A stretch of DNA of 64,000 nucleotides from Spongilla lacustris (GCA_949361645.1 OX442433.1:5156177-5220176); one strand, 5' to 3'; numbered from the stretch's first letter, positions 23,391-35,754 are shown. Made by a program: numbers and translations. Notes: a model not told the origin generated them from the letters alone.

Positions 23391-23411
23391 AATCGTGTGA
23401 ACGTGGTATAA

Positions 23412-23931
23412 GGACGTCATCCCGGTGTACATTTGTCTACTGTGGTGTACAGACAATAAATTTATTCCAGCGTACTGCCATTTTTGCATCCCTTTTACAT
23501 TTGACGTGCACACTCGTTGTACAGGTCCTTCAGTGCTTGGCCTGAAATTGCCAAGCTGTAATTCTTTTTCTCTGGTCCCAAGTTAGCGCGTCAAAGTAAA
23601 GTTATTCGATTGCGATACGATGCCACGCGTGATTACGATAACGTTTGTAACTCGACCTAGCGTGGCTGAAAAACATGTTTTTAAAAACTTTTTTAGCCAT
23701 GCAAGGTCGAGTTTGGTCGAGTTACCAACGTTATCATAATCACGCAAGGTGGTGTATCGTAATCGAATACCTTCGCTTTGAAGCCCTAACTTATATACAT
23801 ATATTGTATACAACAGGTATGTACCGTCAAATATAAAAGGGATGCTAAACCAGCAATACGGGAATAAATTTATTTTCCGTACACCACAAAAGACAAATAT
23901 ACTCCCAGGATGACGTCCGGTACATTAGACA
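23412..23931. mobile_element. Large foldback element (remainder of an interrupted TTAA element)
   Basis: The arms pair over most of their length: GGACGTCATCC at 23412 with its complement at 23908-23918; AATAAATTTATTCC and GCATCCCTTTTACATTTGACG in both arms; and a central pair around ACGTTTGTAACTCGACCTAG. The right terminus is TTAGACATTAA (TTAA at 23932-23935). The left terminus is split off at 18800-18810 by the 4.6-kb insertion. Confidence 0.75.
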
Positions 23932-24271
23932 TTAACAAGAAAGAAAACAACCAAGTTTGCAATATGAGTCCAGATGCACCAGTACCTATTCCTTCTACTT
24001 CGGCAACAACCTTATCATTTTCTGCTGACTGGCAGCCATTATTCATGACTACAAGAATAGCATCATAATCTACTCAATATCTTGGTCTCGCTCACTTATT
24101 TTGTGTGGTGCTCATGCATGGAGAAGGGGCCTTGGACAAGCTACTATCCAATCGTCAATTAGCACTTTTAGCACCAGAGAGTGCTATTGTAATGACTATT
24201 TTGATAGATGTTTGCTGTGTATTTAAGTGCATTGATTGTTGTTGTAAAGTCAGTCTGATACAAATGCTACA

Positions 24272-24290
24272 TTTGGTGTCAGAAGTGCGG
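24272..24290 (+). other. Presumed tRNA primer-binding site
   Basis: TTTGGTGTCAGAAGTG follows a CA-ended sequence and precedes gag, as in many metazoan gypsy elements. Confidence 0.5.
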
Positions 24291-24294
24291 AAGC

Positions 24295-25090
24295 ATGAAT
24301 CTCGGTACTCCAAGTAATTCAGAGGCTTCCCAAAGCAAATTCGTGTGCGCCCGCCTAACAAGTTCGCTCAGGAAGGCGATATCTTGCTGTGGTTGCAACG
24401 TTTTGAGTTGTATGTTGCACGGGCGGCAATTCCGAGAACAGAATGTGCAAAGGAGGTCCTTTCGTTGTTGGAAGACGGTCCCTTTCGTGTGGTCAGCCAC
24501 TTGGGGTTGGCGGACAGCGACGACTATGACGCGGTCAAGAAATGTCTCCAACAACGTTACGCGCCTGAAGGTTGGAGAACCGCTGGAAGACTATGTCGGA
24601 GAGCTGCGCATGCTAGTTGAAAAAGCATACCCAAATTGGACAACTGAACAACAGGAGGTTTTGGTAGGTAACCAATTTATTCAGGGGTATGTTCTTCCTC
24701 TAGCCAGCTATTATTGATGAGAGAGATGTCTGATACTAAGGAGCGGTGAAACTGGCAAGGAAGCAGCAGTCAGTGGAAGAGGCACAAAAACATTTACGTA
24801 GAGTGAAGCAACATGGAGCGGAAGCAGCAGCAATGCAGCTCCCCGCTGAACTCGAACCTGGGGACTCAAAATGCAGTGTCACAGGTCACAACGTCAGACA
24901 ATGGTCAATTGTTCTCTTTGTCACAACAGGTCCAACACCTTACAGAGGCTGTGGCTCAATTACAGCTGTCTATGCTAAAGGACAAGGAAGGAACAATGAG
25001 TTCAAAGAGGCCTCCTGTCTGCTGGCGGTGTGGCAAGGAAGGTCATCTGAAAAGGGACTGTCAACAAAGAAAAGTGGCAGATAGACCTAC
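24295..25090 (+). pseudogene. gag (nucleocapsid CCHC knuckle), frameshifted
   Basis: The capsid-like part is read first in one frame (24345-24560, GDILLWLQRFELYVARAAIP) and then continues in another (from about 24560, EPLEDYVGELRMLVEKAYP). The zinc knuckle CWRCGKEGHLKRDC lies at about 25020-25062 in a third ORF (24813-25277). The CX2CX4HX4C spacing is intact. The frame changes show decay. Confidence 0.8.
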
Positions 25091-25109
25091 AGGACGGAGA
25101 CGGGGGCGG

Positions 25110-25654
25110 GGACTAAAGTCATTTGCAGTGAGCATTAAGGGCACCCCAGCAGTTACAGTAGAGGGTAAGGTAGATGGCTACCCTATACGGATGCTTGTGG
25201 ATATGGGCTCAATGGTGACATTGCTTCGAGAAGATTACTGGAGCGAAATGACATCCATCAGTGGAAAAAAGAGTTGAAGCAGCCGGTGAGGTCTGTAGTA
25301 GTAGCTAATGGTGAGGAATTAGACATAGCAGGGCAGTGTGAGGTCATAATGTCTATTGGAAATTTCTCTTGTTGTTATCCTGTACTAGTGGCTACGGGGC
25401 TGATTCAACAGTGTCTGTTAGGGGCTGATTTCCTAACCCACAGTGGTTGTGTAGTTGATCTACAAACTGGGCAAATGTCAGTTGCAGGGGAACGTGTACC
25501 ACTTTGGCCTCGACAGAGGGACATACCACCACTTGAAACTTGTCATGTTGCCTTGCTCGAGAACACAATAGTTCCACCCCTTCATCAAGTTCAGCTGCTA
25601 GTTATTGTCCAGACAAAAGCAATTGACACAATGGACTGTTGGTGGTATGGTTGA
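25110..25654 (+). pseudogene. Retrotransposon aspartic protease region
   Basis: MLVDMGSMVTLL at about 25190 corresponds to the catalytic LVDTGS box, with Thr changed to Met. A stop at 25275 is followed by GADFLTHSGCVVDL in the next frame (25274-25654), as expected downstream of a gypsy protease. The mutated active-site triad suggests an inactive enzyme. Confidence 0.75.
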
Positions 25655-25899
25655 ATCTTCAACAAAATTTATTGACCGTCACAATTTTTTGTTGGTCAGG
25701 TCTGTATCACCATGTATAGAGGGTCATTTGTTATTCGATTGTAAAATCCTAAAATGCAACCTGTAAGCGTTTATACACACAAAATGCTGGGAAGCTTCTT
25801 TCCACTTTTCTTTTACCAACAGATGAAGTTTGCACTGTGTACTCCAATGATGAAGCTCCCATATGTCATACATAACGTGGCAAGTAGTGAAAAGGAAGT

Positions 25900-26940
25900 G
25901 AGGCACAGGAACCATGCCCTGCAAGAACTAGAGCAGGGAGCAGAGGGTCTCTCCAGAGAAGAGAAGATGGCACTAAGAAGCCTATTGAATAGCTATGTGG
26001 ATGTTTTTGCACTGGTATATGGTGAGTTCGGTAAGACTAACAACATTAAGCATCGCATTAATACTCAAGGGGCAGAACCTGGCAGCCGGGAAGGCGATGG
26101 CCATTACACAAAAGAGAAGAGGTGCGGGGTATGTTGAGTGATATGCTTAAGAGGGGTGTGATAGAGGAGTCACATAGTCCATTGGCCTCACCAATTGTTG
26201 TTGTACAGAAGAAGGATAGTACAAGCCGGTTTTGTGTGGACTTTAGACGAGTTAATAATGCTCTCACGAAGAAAGATGCGCAGCCACTCCCTCGTATCGA
26301 TGATACATTGGATGTTCTTGCAGGATCCTGCTGGTTTTCAACTTTGGATCTTGCCAGTGGTTACTGGCAGGTGGATGTTGATGACAAAGATAAGGAAAAG
26401 ACAGCTTTCGGCACTCATTTTGGCCTTTATCAGTTCAATATCAGTTCAAGGTAATGCCATTTGGACTGTGTAACGTGCCTGCCACCTTTCAGTGCGTTAT
26501 GGAGCTAGTTCTTTCGGGACTGCATTGGACTTCATGCTTGGTCTATCTTGATGACATAATCGTATTCAGCAAACAATAAATGAACATCTGAGGCAGTTGG
26601 AAGAGGTGCTGGATCGCTTACGTGGGGCTGGATTAAAAGCAAAGCCAAGTAAAATGCCAATCATTTAGAAGAAGTGTGCAATATCTGGGACATGTGGTAT
26701 CCGAAAAGGGGATACAGGTTAATTTTGAGAAAGTAAGAGTTGTAGCTCAGTGGCCTTGTACCATCCTGCCAACAGGAAATAAAAAAAGTTCCTGCATGGG
26801 ATTTGCATCTTATTATAGACGGTTTGTTCCCAACTTTGCACAGGTTGCTACCCCTTTGTACCGCTTGTGTGAGCAGAATAGAGTTTGGTCATGGGATGCT
26901 GAATGTGACAGAGCATTTGGTTCCCTTAAATAGCTATTGA
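25900..26940 (+). pseudogene. Reverse transcriptase, frameshifted and 3'-truncated
   Basis: Fingers/palm motifs are in order: VIEESHSPLASPIVVVQKKD, then RFCVDFRRVN, then FSTLDLASGYWQV (ORF 26122-26454). After a frame change come MPFGLCNVPATFQ and the catalytic box VYLDDI at about 26541-26558. After another break comes YLGHVVSEKGI, then GFASYYRRFVPNFAQVATPL (26676-26933). The sequence stops before RNase H. Confidence 0.85.
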
Positions 26941-27366
26941 CACCATACCCTAAAGTTTATCATATCTATGTGTAATGTATTACATTACAATTATATTAAT
27001 TAATTTGATGCAATAATGGATGGCAAATGTTTATCAATTGTGACATTTATAAGCGGCAGAATAACATAAATGAAAGGTTGATAATGAAATTCTATTGACT
27101 TTTTATTTAAAACAACAAATCAAGCTTGAACACACTAGGACCACTGCAACCTTGAGTTTTTATAATTCACTACTGCATCAATGGAATATTTAATAATGGA
27201 ATAATTAGCTGAACTTATTAAAATTAGTTATGAAACAACAGCCTCAACATAGGCACAAAAGGCTTTGCGTAATGCCTTGGCAACCACCCTTGTCAAACAA
27301 CAACCTTAAAAATGTATTGCCATTTAAAAGCCATAGAATGAATTAAGTACATTTGAGTGGCACAAG
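26941..27366. other. AT-rich, no gene
   Basis: No feature recognised. Confidence 0.5.
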
Positions 27367-27369
27367 GTG

Positions 27370-27665
27370 TCCACTTTGATGTTGGAAATTTGGGCTACTA
27401 GGATCTGCACCATGTTGGGAATTTGGGCTGCTAGGGCCTGCACCATGTTGGAAACTTGGGCTACTTGGGCCTGCACTGTATTGGGAACTTGGGCTACTAG
27501 GGCCTGCACCAGGGCTAGTAGGGGGTGCACAGTGTTGGGAACTTGGGAACTTGGGCTACTTGGGCCTGCACTGTATTGGGAACTTGGGCTAGTAGGGCCT
27601 GCACCGTGTTGGGAACGTGGGTTATACTAGGATCTGCACCATGTTGGGTTGTGTTAGGATCTTGG
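27370..27665. repeat. 33-bp minisatellite, about 9 copies
   Basis: The unit ATGTTGGGAATTTGGGCTGC plus TAGGGCCTGCACC is 33 bp, that is 11 codons. It is open on plus (WATRACTMLGT-like) and on minus (VAQVPNTVQAQ-like). Coding status is unknown; probably a neutral minisatellite. Confidence 0.8.
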
Positions 27666-29287
27666 GCTACTAGGGCCCACAAATGCTTATGTAAGGCTAC
27701 TACCGCTAGAGGTATCTATGAACGCTATATTTCAGGATTGAGCTTACGTATTTTTCGTAGACAATTGCAACATGCTAAATCTCCGCTTCAAATACAAAGA
27801 GATGCATGTTCTGTTATCATTGCAGCTGGGAAAACTCGAAAATAACGATTATATACGACGAATATGACCCTTGAACGGGTCACAACAGAAATCCCAGAAG
27901 TTTCCTTACAAAACGCCAGACGTTTCAAAGCCCACACATGCCTTCAGTATTAGGTAAAAAAAATGTAAAGGAGGAGTGACGATATGTGCCGAGTTATGCC
28001 AACCACCGTTTATGTATGTAAGCCTAATTATTGCATAACACCACTTGAGACTTTGTACACTGACAGGTGCCAAAATGGCGTCCTGATGTTCAGAGATATC
28101 TGATACTTGGACTTTTTATTTGGATCTGATGCTCAGACTTTTTATTTGGAAATTACAACAAGAAATGGATTTCACTTTGTAAAACAAATAGGCAGAGTTT
28201 CAATCTGAAAGTGGTCTGAATTCTGTAATCCGTGCTATAAACACATTGAATTACTTAACCCTTTAACCTCTAACAATAGCACATATTATAATTTGGTTGT
28301 ACATAGAAAGAGCATCAATTTGATACTGAAAATAACCCTGCAAAATTTGTGACAGCAAAGTAAGGGCTCACCAAAGGAGCAAAAGTGTGGAAAAACATTA
28401 ATTATTCGTGGTGTATAAACCATTAAGGTTTTTTCACTTTTTTTTTCCACTAAAGTTACTATCATATTAGGATTGAAAAATATGAGAAGTGGCAACATAA
28501 TCTAAAGCATAGATTAAATCCCTGGTTTGACCCATCCGTTACACCATCAAGGAAGTAAACATTAATGGCTTCTTAATGAATACATTTAATTCATGCGCTA
28601 TGAATAGTTTTAATATGGACAACTTTGCTGCTTAAAACATTGTCAATATTTTGAAGTGTATTAATTTTATTTCAATTCGAGTATAAACATTTGATTGTAT
28701 GTGTAATTGTACCTCGTATATTGTCGGTATGGATTTCAATCTGAACGTTTTTGCCTCATTACTGGCGCCATATTTAATCACCTCTGACTTGTGTAAACAA
28801 AAACAACTAACTAAACTAACTACTAATCCATAGTTTGCGCAGCGTTGATTGTACACCTCCGCATCCATGAGGCGTTCCTTGTGCCTATTCAACTCACTGA
28901 ATTTTTTGCTAAACGAGTTGGGATACTGAAAGTAATGCATCGCGCCTACTATTCATACAAAAATGCATGTTATTTTTACTTCCTCGATGCTGTCGCGGAC
29001 ATTAGTATTTGCCTAACAGCGGTTAATGTATGTTAATGAAATCAAGTGTTAATTAATTTCAATCCTGAGCTCAACTCTCTATGTACAGATTTGGAAGCGT
29101 TGCGCTCATTTGTGGACACCCGGTACAATGTTAAATAGAAAATGCTGGCAATCAGAAACTGCCTAAAAATGCTAGTGGATTTCTTTAAGACAGGCCATGT
29201 ACGTACAGACAAAACGTGACTCTATATAGTTTTCAGCTCCTCCACCGGCCCCGCGACCCTTGCCCAATGCGGCTCGTTTACGCCTAC
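27666..29287. other. No recognisable gene
   Basis: A plus-strand open stretch at 27690-27845 contains GIYERYISGLSLRIFRRQL with no recognised family. I specifically looked here, on the minus strand, for the AAA-domain exons that should follow the VPS4-like stub at 29288-29840 and found none. Confidence 0.45.
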
Positions 29288-29840
<553 letters not shown>

Positions 29841-29855
29841 CTTCACTCCTATAAA

Positions 29856-30016
29856 TACACGGCCAATTCTTACGCTAGATCCGCTACCCAAAGGTCGTGA
29901 TTGTGAAGCGGACTTAATTTCCAATAGAATTCAATAGTATTCGGAACAAGGTCGGAAATTAAGTCCGCTTCATGACTAGCGGATCTGATTCACGTAGCGT
30001 AAGAATTGGCTGTGTA
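29856..30016. repeat. 161-bp foldback (MITE)
   Basis: GGCCAATTCTTACGCT (29861) pairs with AGCGTAAGAATTGGCT (29996). Inner arms GAAGCGGACTTAATTTCC and GGAAATTAAGTCCGCTTC also pair. It lies just upstream of the VPS4-like stub's start codon. Confidence 0.85.
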
Positions 30017-30061
30017 CTGATCACGAGCTCATCACGCGTCATCATCTACAGATATTTTTAA

Positions 30062-32062
30062 CACCGGTTCCGTGAGAATCGAATGTTTTTTGGGGCTATT
30101 TTGTCGAACTCAAGTTTTAGAAAATTAGTCGGACGACCTTTTTTAGCCACAAAAGCATAAGAACATAGTAGTACAACTCTCTGCATGAGGGTTTGCGCTA
30201 TTTCTAGCGTCCTATGTACTTCTCGTTGTAACCTGCAGTTGTTTTTAGACAAACGGTTGGACGCTTCACAAATAGAAGTACACTTTTTTCTGAAGCCTTT
30301 TCTAACATCGAAAACAGTCCAAATATACTTACCTTTGTAAGATGCGTCGGTTTTGTACACATTTAGACCGTCTAACTGTATGCGAGCGTTGAAACAAGCA
30401 CTTTTTGTTATGTCGATCTTTGTGGCCGCGTTCCCAGACCGATGTATTATTCCGCGAGTGTGCTGCGTAGTGTCGAACTTTGGCTGGTATATAAGTCTAC
30501 GCGTGCGCTATTTTCCATTTGCATACAGTCATATATAGTAGCGTTCATACTACACATCAGAACATATATGTCATCACTGCTGCTAAACAGAAGCTGCTTG
30601 CATGTGCTCTGTCTGTTACTCGCTCTGGCTTATTTCCCGTCTTTTTGATGTAGTGGTGGCTGCAGAGATATACCTCCAGTTCCACTTGAAGATAGATATC
30701 CTTATCCATATCCAAATGCTCAAAGCTTATCCTTGCCTTCTTTTGCCTTCCAGAGCTCCCTTCATCCCTTTGATGCTTTAGCCTCATGCAGATTTCCTGC
30801 CAATGCTTTGATACACACTCCTGGCAGTTGAACTTTAATAGCTTTCTGCAACTGCAGCTCAGCCAGGCAAACATATGGCTTGCTGTCAAATGACTCTGAA
30901 TATTACTGGCAAAACAGCAAGCCATGGCCATGTGCTTGGCCATGTGTAGTCATATGACAGCAAGCCACAGCCATGTGCAGTCATATGACAGCAAGCACTA
31001 CCATGTGACAGCAAGCTACAGCCATGTGTAGTCACATGACAGCAAACCACAGGCATGTGCAGTCATATGACAGCAAGCCACAGCCATGTGCAGTCATATG
31101 ACAGCAAGCTACAGCCATGTGCAGTCATATGACAGCAAGCACAACCATGTGACAGCAAGCTACAGCCATGTGTAGTCACATGACAGCAAGCCACAGACAT
31201 GTGCAGTCATATGACAGCAAGCTACAGTCATATGCAGTCATATGACAGCAAGCTACAGCCATGTGTAGTCACATGACAGCAAGCAACAGGCATGTGCAGT
31301 AATATGACAGCAAGCTACAGTCATCTGCTGTCATATGACAGCAAGCTACATCCACGTCCAGTCATATGACAGCAAGCCACAGCCATGTGTAGTCACATGA
31401 CAGCAAGCCACAGGCATGTGCAGTCATATGAAAGCAGGCCACAGCAATGTATGACCTTCAAAATGTGTGCCTGAGTTTCCATCACTGGTGTCTATCTGGG
31501 TTATGCCTGAGCTACACATTCAGCCGATCTGGTGATGGTTCAGAATTAGATAAAGCTATTGTCTTGCTTGGTTGACCACGCTTACGTGGATGCCGCATGC
31601 AGCAGTCTGTTCCTGCATGGCACTTGTTGCACGCTGGCTTCTGAGAAAAATGTGCAATAACTTAAATGCGCATGCGTAAACTAAAAGGTGTAAGTCTGGG
31701 AACGAGTTTTTGAACCTAACAAAGCAGTTTGTACGTAAACTATGCTAGCTATGAACATGCTATTCACTAGGCCTCTATTTGGTATCTAGGAGAATCCAAA
31801 AATGCCATCAGATTTTGTTGAAAAGAGATAGAAAAAAAGTGTACCGATCATCTCTCGAACATCAAAAAACGGGTAAGTGCGTTAGTCTCACCCGATACAA
31901 GTATGTTGCTATATATGCCACAAAGCTAAATTTTATACCAAATGACTCATCGAGAGTTGGCCTATCAGAAAATATGCTTTATAAAGCATACAGACCTTTT
32001 CCGACTAATTTTCCAAAATGTCGGTTCGACAAAAAATACATTCGATTCTCACGGAAGCGGTG
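30062..32062. mobile_element. 2.0-kb inverted-repeat element flanked by TTAA
   Basis: TTAA at 30058-30061 and 32063-32066 bound inverted ends: CACCGGTTCCGTGAGAATCG on the left, and CACCGCTTCCGTGAGAATCG reading in from the right, followed on both sides by AATGTNTTTTTTG and a conserved GAAAATTAGTCGGA further in. Minus ORF 30058-30360 and plus ORF 31779-32066 both read outward and end in RFSRNRC or RFSRKRC, but those residues are the translated terminal repeat. A minus exon-like stretch with donor AAAG|GTAAGT at 30330-30334 has a protein-like upstream frame (GIIHRSGNAATKIDITKSAC). No transposase recognised. Confidence 0.7.
30945..31445. repeat. 31-bp satellite, about 16 copies
   Basis: The unit is CAGTCATATGACAGCAAGCC plus ACAGCCATGTG, with CATATG and shorter variants. 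It lies wholly inside the TTAA-flanked element, so it may have amplified within it. Confidence 0.9.
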
Positions 32063-32216
32063 TTAAAAACTGTACCAGCCCTAAGGATCTGTTGCAGAAC
32101 TGTTTCGATTAATTCATACATTACGTCATCGCTAATCCTGAGCATGAGGTGAAATGGCGCACGTGAGCACCATCCAATACCTGCACGCTGTACTCCGCAG
32201 CATAAGGATTGTTGAC

Positions 32217-32330
32217 CAGTGGCGTATCCAGGATTTCTGTGAGGGGGTGCTGGAAGGGGAGGTACCAGCCAGGGGGTGGGTGCGGGAGGCGGATGTGCCC
32301 CCTCCCGCGCGAAGCGCGGAAGCTTTTGAA
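32217..32330 (+). repeat. Second CAGTGGCGTATCCAGG transposon-end-like block
   Basis: CAGTGGCGTATCCAGG at 32217 is followed by GGGGGTG-rich sequence and CCCGCGCGAAGCGCGGAAG, as at 8116. I did not find a matching right terminus. Confidence 0.5.
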
Positions 32331-32489
32331 GATTTGGTTTACGAAGCCTCGTGGTTTCACGTGCACCATGCAGTAGCAGCTTTCAATAAATATTACAAGT
32401 TTAATCATAATACAATGTATATATATGCATCCATGCAGATGGGACCGAACGGACGTCCTATTTTCAACAGTCATACTACACCATGCATT

Positions 32490-33080
32490 TCTCTACAATA
32501 AATTACATTTTGGAGTCTTGCACTTGCTCCACGCCAGTATTGCAACGTTCGATACCCGACCGGGTTCAAACCCGCCATATCTTAAGGTAAGTGTAATCAA
32601 ATCGCTTCAAATTTGGTTTGTAGGTACAGAGGTCCTATACCTATCGATTTGTACCGTTCGTTAATCTTCATGCCATCCGTTGCGGAGATTCAATTGAACA
32701 AACTACGTGCACTTTTTCCCGCTCGATTTGCGCCAATGATACATGTATAACAACCGCCTCCCCATTGAGCGGGACGCGATTTTCTCTAATCTGTATCTCC
32801 ATAACGGATGGCATAAACAGTACAAATCGATAGGTATAGGACCGCTGTCTGTACCTACAAACCGAAATTTTGCTCCTATAGAAAGTTATGGCGGGTTTGA
32901 ACCCTGTGGGGTATCGAACGTTGCAATGCTGGCACGGAGCAAGTGCAAGACGCCAAAATGAATTTTGCCATAGAGAAATGGTGTAGTATAAAGTGCTGAA
33001 AATAGGATGTCAATAACGTTTACCATTCGGAAGATATAGCGATTCAAACGTTATAACACTATCATTTTATAATGATAATA
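32490..33080. repeat. Repeat family R in head-to-head arrangement around a palindrome
   Basis: Positions 32490-32660 are repeat R on minus and 32820-33075 are repeat R on plus. Between them (about 32665-32816) lies a palindrome related to the 15844-16042 MITE (CAATTGAACAAACTACGTG). TTAA is present on the left (32661-32664) but not on the right, so this copy is older or rearranged. Confidence 0.7.
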
Positions 33081-35540
33081 ATATATTATACATGTATATA
33101 TAATATATCACTCAGTGTAGGTTGATCTAATGCGAGAGCAATGAGTATGTTTATGATTTATCACTTTGCCCAAACCATTGACATGTAACGTATATGGGTA
33201 TTAGTGATGAACTTTGGATATGCCTGTGTTTTATTTTGATACTGAGCATTTACATATACATTTTAGTTTCCCATATTTGATTTCAGTACTATATTGATTC
33301 ATTTTTTGACAATGTACGCAATAATCAGTAGTCTATTGCACAACTATCATAACTAGTAATGAATTAACAGCTGCACTTTATAAATGCATGCATTAGAATG
33401 AAGCAGTGGGTAGCATCCAAAGAAAAGGACAGAAATTAACATCAGAAGCTCATGTTGATATTTCTAAGGCCCAATCACAAGTAGCAACTGCTCTACACAA
33501 TATTGTCAGTCTAGAAAGTGCAAGCCATCATACTTTGAAGTCAGGTGACTATTAAATGTGGAACAATGTTCAGTCATCATGTTGTCTTGTGCCCATGCAG
33601 TCTACATGCATATTTATATTCCACCCTCAGATTTTTGTATATTAATTACAGCACACCAACTAGCAGTATCGGTTGTAATCTAAGCACAAAGAGTTAATTG
33701 AAAAGCCAACTTTATTACATTAATGACTGATAAAAAATCTCAAAACCACTATTGTACATTGAAAAATCCTTTAGACAGTCTGCAGCTTTTATGTAACCAT
33801 TTGTGGCTATTATATAATGGCGGGCTGTTTTTAACTTACTAGTAATGGGCAAAGTCCCAACTGAAATATCTATTTACCTATCTGGAGCAGTGCTAAACAA
33901 GGTGATATCCATCTTATAGCAGTTAGAGAAGCCCTCTGCCAGTTAATAAGCAAGTGGCTCTCTGCAGCAGTGAAGATAAAGCACCAGAGTTTCTTTTTTA
34001 AACACGATCAGCATGATGTACTTGCCCGTTTGAAGCAGAAAATATAATGCATGACTTGAGTACTGACATGTGTATTAACAAGTACTGGTTGGATGATGTT
34101 TGTTTCTCAAGATAGATATGATAAATGTGTGTAATATGTGAAACTCAGGTATAAGCAGGTGTTACCAAAGCAATAGTGGAGGACAGTAACTGCACTGAGC
34201 TAACGTTTCATGCACGACACATGGATGCTGGCCTAAGGTCTACTCTATGCAAAGACCTAAGCCAGCTGGACTCATGCTTGATCTCATTAAATGTGAGTTA
34301 AAAGTCAAACCGTCCGCACCATGGCATTCTGGGGGTACTCATAGACAATATAGAATTCTGCGGCACCCCTTATGTTCCTCCTAGCATGCTGCTGCCAAAT
34401 ATCTTCTCTATGGGCTTGCCTTTCCCTGGAATAGCCAATATCTTTACTACTGCAGGACTTGTTATGAGCAATGTATGTTTCTTGTACAATCTTATTAGAG
34501 TATTGATGCGTTTATTCTCTTCAAAAGAAAAAAAGAAAAAATGTAACTGCTTTGAGCCCTAATGCATACAGCATACTTTGTTATTGCTTGCTCACATTAT
34601 ATACCATGCTTGTATTAGTTTAGACATCATGAAGTGTGAGCTGTATCACAGGACCATGTATTAAATCATTAACAGCTTTACTGAAATAATAACTACATGT
34701 TATTGTTGTTTGTTTGAGCATCTCATTCTAGATTTAGCATTATATGACTTACCTTTCCTTCATTGTGTGAGAATACCATATTTTGCACTCTGTAGCATAA
34801 CAACAAGCGCTTGTGCCTACAAAGACTTCTAAAGGTTGCCAAAGAAGTGGCACTTGGGATGCAGTAATTTCAGAAGTTGGCTATGTTAGTTATTGGATTT
34901 GGGTGCAAAGAAAAGAAACACGTAAGTACTTACTAAGTAATGATATTGGGTTTCAGCATTCAGTGGATGAGAGCAAAAGGAGATTTTTTTGTTTCAGTAT
35001 GCAGTGGGTGAGGTGCGGGTGAACCACTATATCTTTTGAAGTTAATTGTTGTATACTACATCATATCATGTGTCAGGGTTACTATTAGCTGAGAATGAGA
35101 AGAAAAAGAAATACCTGGCTGCTAGCTGTTGAGGCTAGGCATGCATCTTTCACCCCTTTTGTCACCTCAATTGATGGTGACCTTGCCCGTGAAACTAACT
35201 CTGTCATGAAGCTTTCAGCAACAAAAATAGCATTGAAGTGAGAAAAACCACTAAGTGAAGTGACTGAATGGGTAAGGGCGACTACGATACTAAGAGCCAC
35301 AAATCTGTGCATATGAGGAAGCAGAGTGAAATGGAGGAGTGCAGTGCACATGGATGATGGGGCTAGACTACCCACATCAGCTTATGAATAGAATTTGTAT
35401 GTGCTATTATGCGTGTGCATGTGCTTGAGTATGTTATTTATTGCTTTGTATTTATTTATTTTATATATATTATTGTTACACTATTATTAAAAGTTGTTAA
35501 TATGAATGTTGTATAAATACTTAATAATTCATACACCACA
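33081..35540 (+). other. Decayed, unidentified coding-like sequence; no intact gene
   Basis: Several plus-strand pieces look like former coding sequence, for example LTSEAHVDISKAQSQVATAL near 33440 and TELTFHARHMDAGLRSTLCK near 34190. They are separated by AT-rich sequence without a consistent exon chain. I do not recognise the family. A 69-codon ORF at 34813-35022 and a minus 96-codon ORF at 35085-35375 are equally unassigned. Confidence 0.3.
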
Positions 35541-35544
35541 CACA

Positions 35545-35636
35545 TCAAATTTGCAGACACAGTGAAGTTGCATGCTACTTGACTGTGCCTGCAAATCTGG
35601 TTGCTACTTGACTGTGCCTGCAAATTTGATTTGGTG
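35545..35636. repeat. Short direct and inverted repeat
   Basis: TGCTACTTGACTGTGCCTGC occurs twice in tandem, and ATCAAATTTGCAGACACAGT pairs with the reverse complement at the right end. Confidence 0.65.
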
Positions 35637-35754
35637 CTATGAAGGTTATAAATCTGCTAAATTCAATTTCAGCTGGATGGGGCAATTTGCTTGCCCCTAA
35701 GTAAAGCTATTTCAATCACATGCATATGGCACTCTCATACTGGCATGATGTATA

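Larger units (their letters stand above)
18811..23408. mobile_element. 4.6-kb element with perfect 15-bp inverted ends and TAA duplication
   Basis: TACCACGTTCACACG at 18811-18825 is the exact reverse complement of 23394-23408. TAA flanks both ends (18808-18810 and 23409-23411). Removing it rejoins TTAATGTCTAA to GGACGTCATCC, which matches the opposite arm (reverse strand of 23908-23935) of the foldback it interrupts. Subterminal GGTACGG words occur near both ends. Three-base TWA duplications fit PIF/Harbinger, but a TA duplication with CCACG termini fits equally. No transposase is recognisable, and the interior contains a (CA)n array and a 24-bp minisatellite. Confidence 0.65.
24100..26940 (+). 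mobile_element. Truncated Ty3/gypsy-type LTR retrotransposon
   Basis: In order: a presumed LTR 3' end (GCTACA at 24266-24271); a primer-binding-like site TTTGGTGTCAGAAGTG from 24272; gag with a CCHC knuckle; an aspartic protease; and reverse transcriptase up to the connection region. It then stops, with no RNase H or integrase and no downstream LTR. Several frame changes and stops (for example near 24560, 24716, 26440 and 26575) make it inactive. Order and motif spelling identify Ty3/gypsy. The 5' limit is uncertain. Confidence 0.85.

Noticed and set aside
30945..31445. Possible CRISPR array (31-bp units)
   Set aside because: The whole unit is repeated with no unique spacers, and the genome is eukaryotic; it is a satellite.
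30058..32066. A multigene family sharing the C-terminus RFSRxRC
   Set aside because: The shared residues are the translated 20-bp terminal inverted repeat of a TTAA-flanked element, which explains the similarity better than protein homology.
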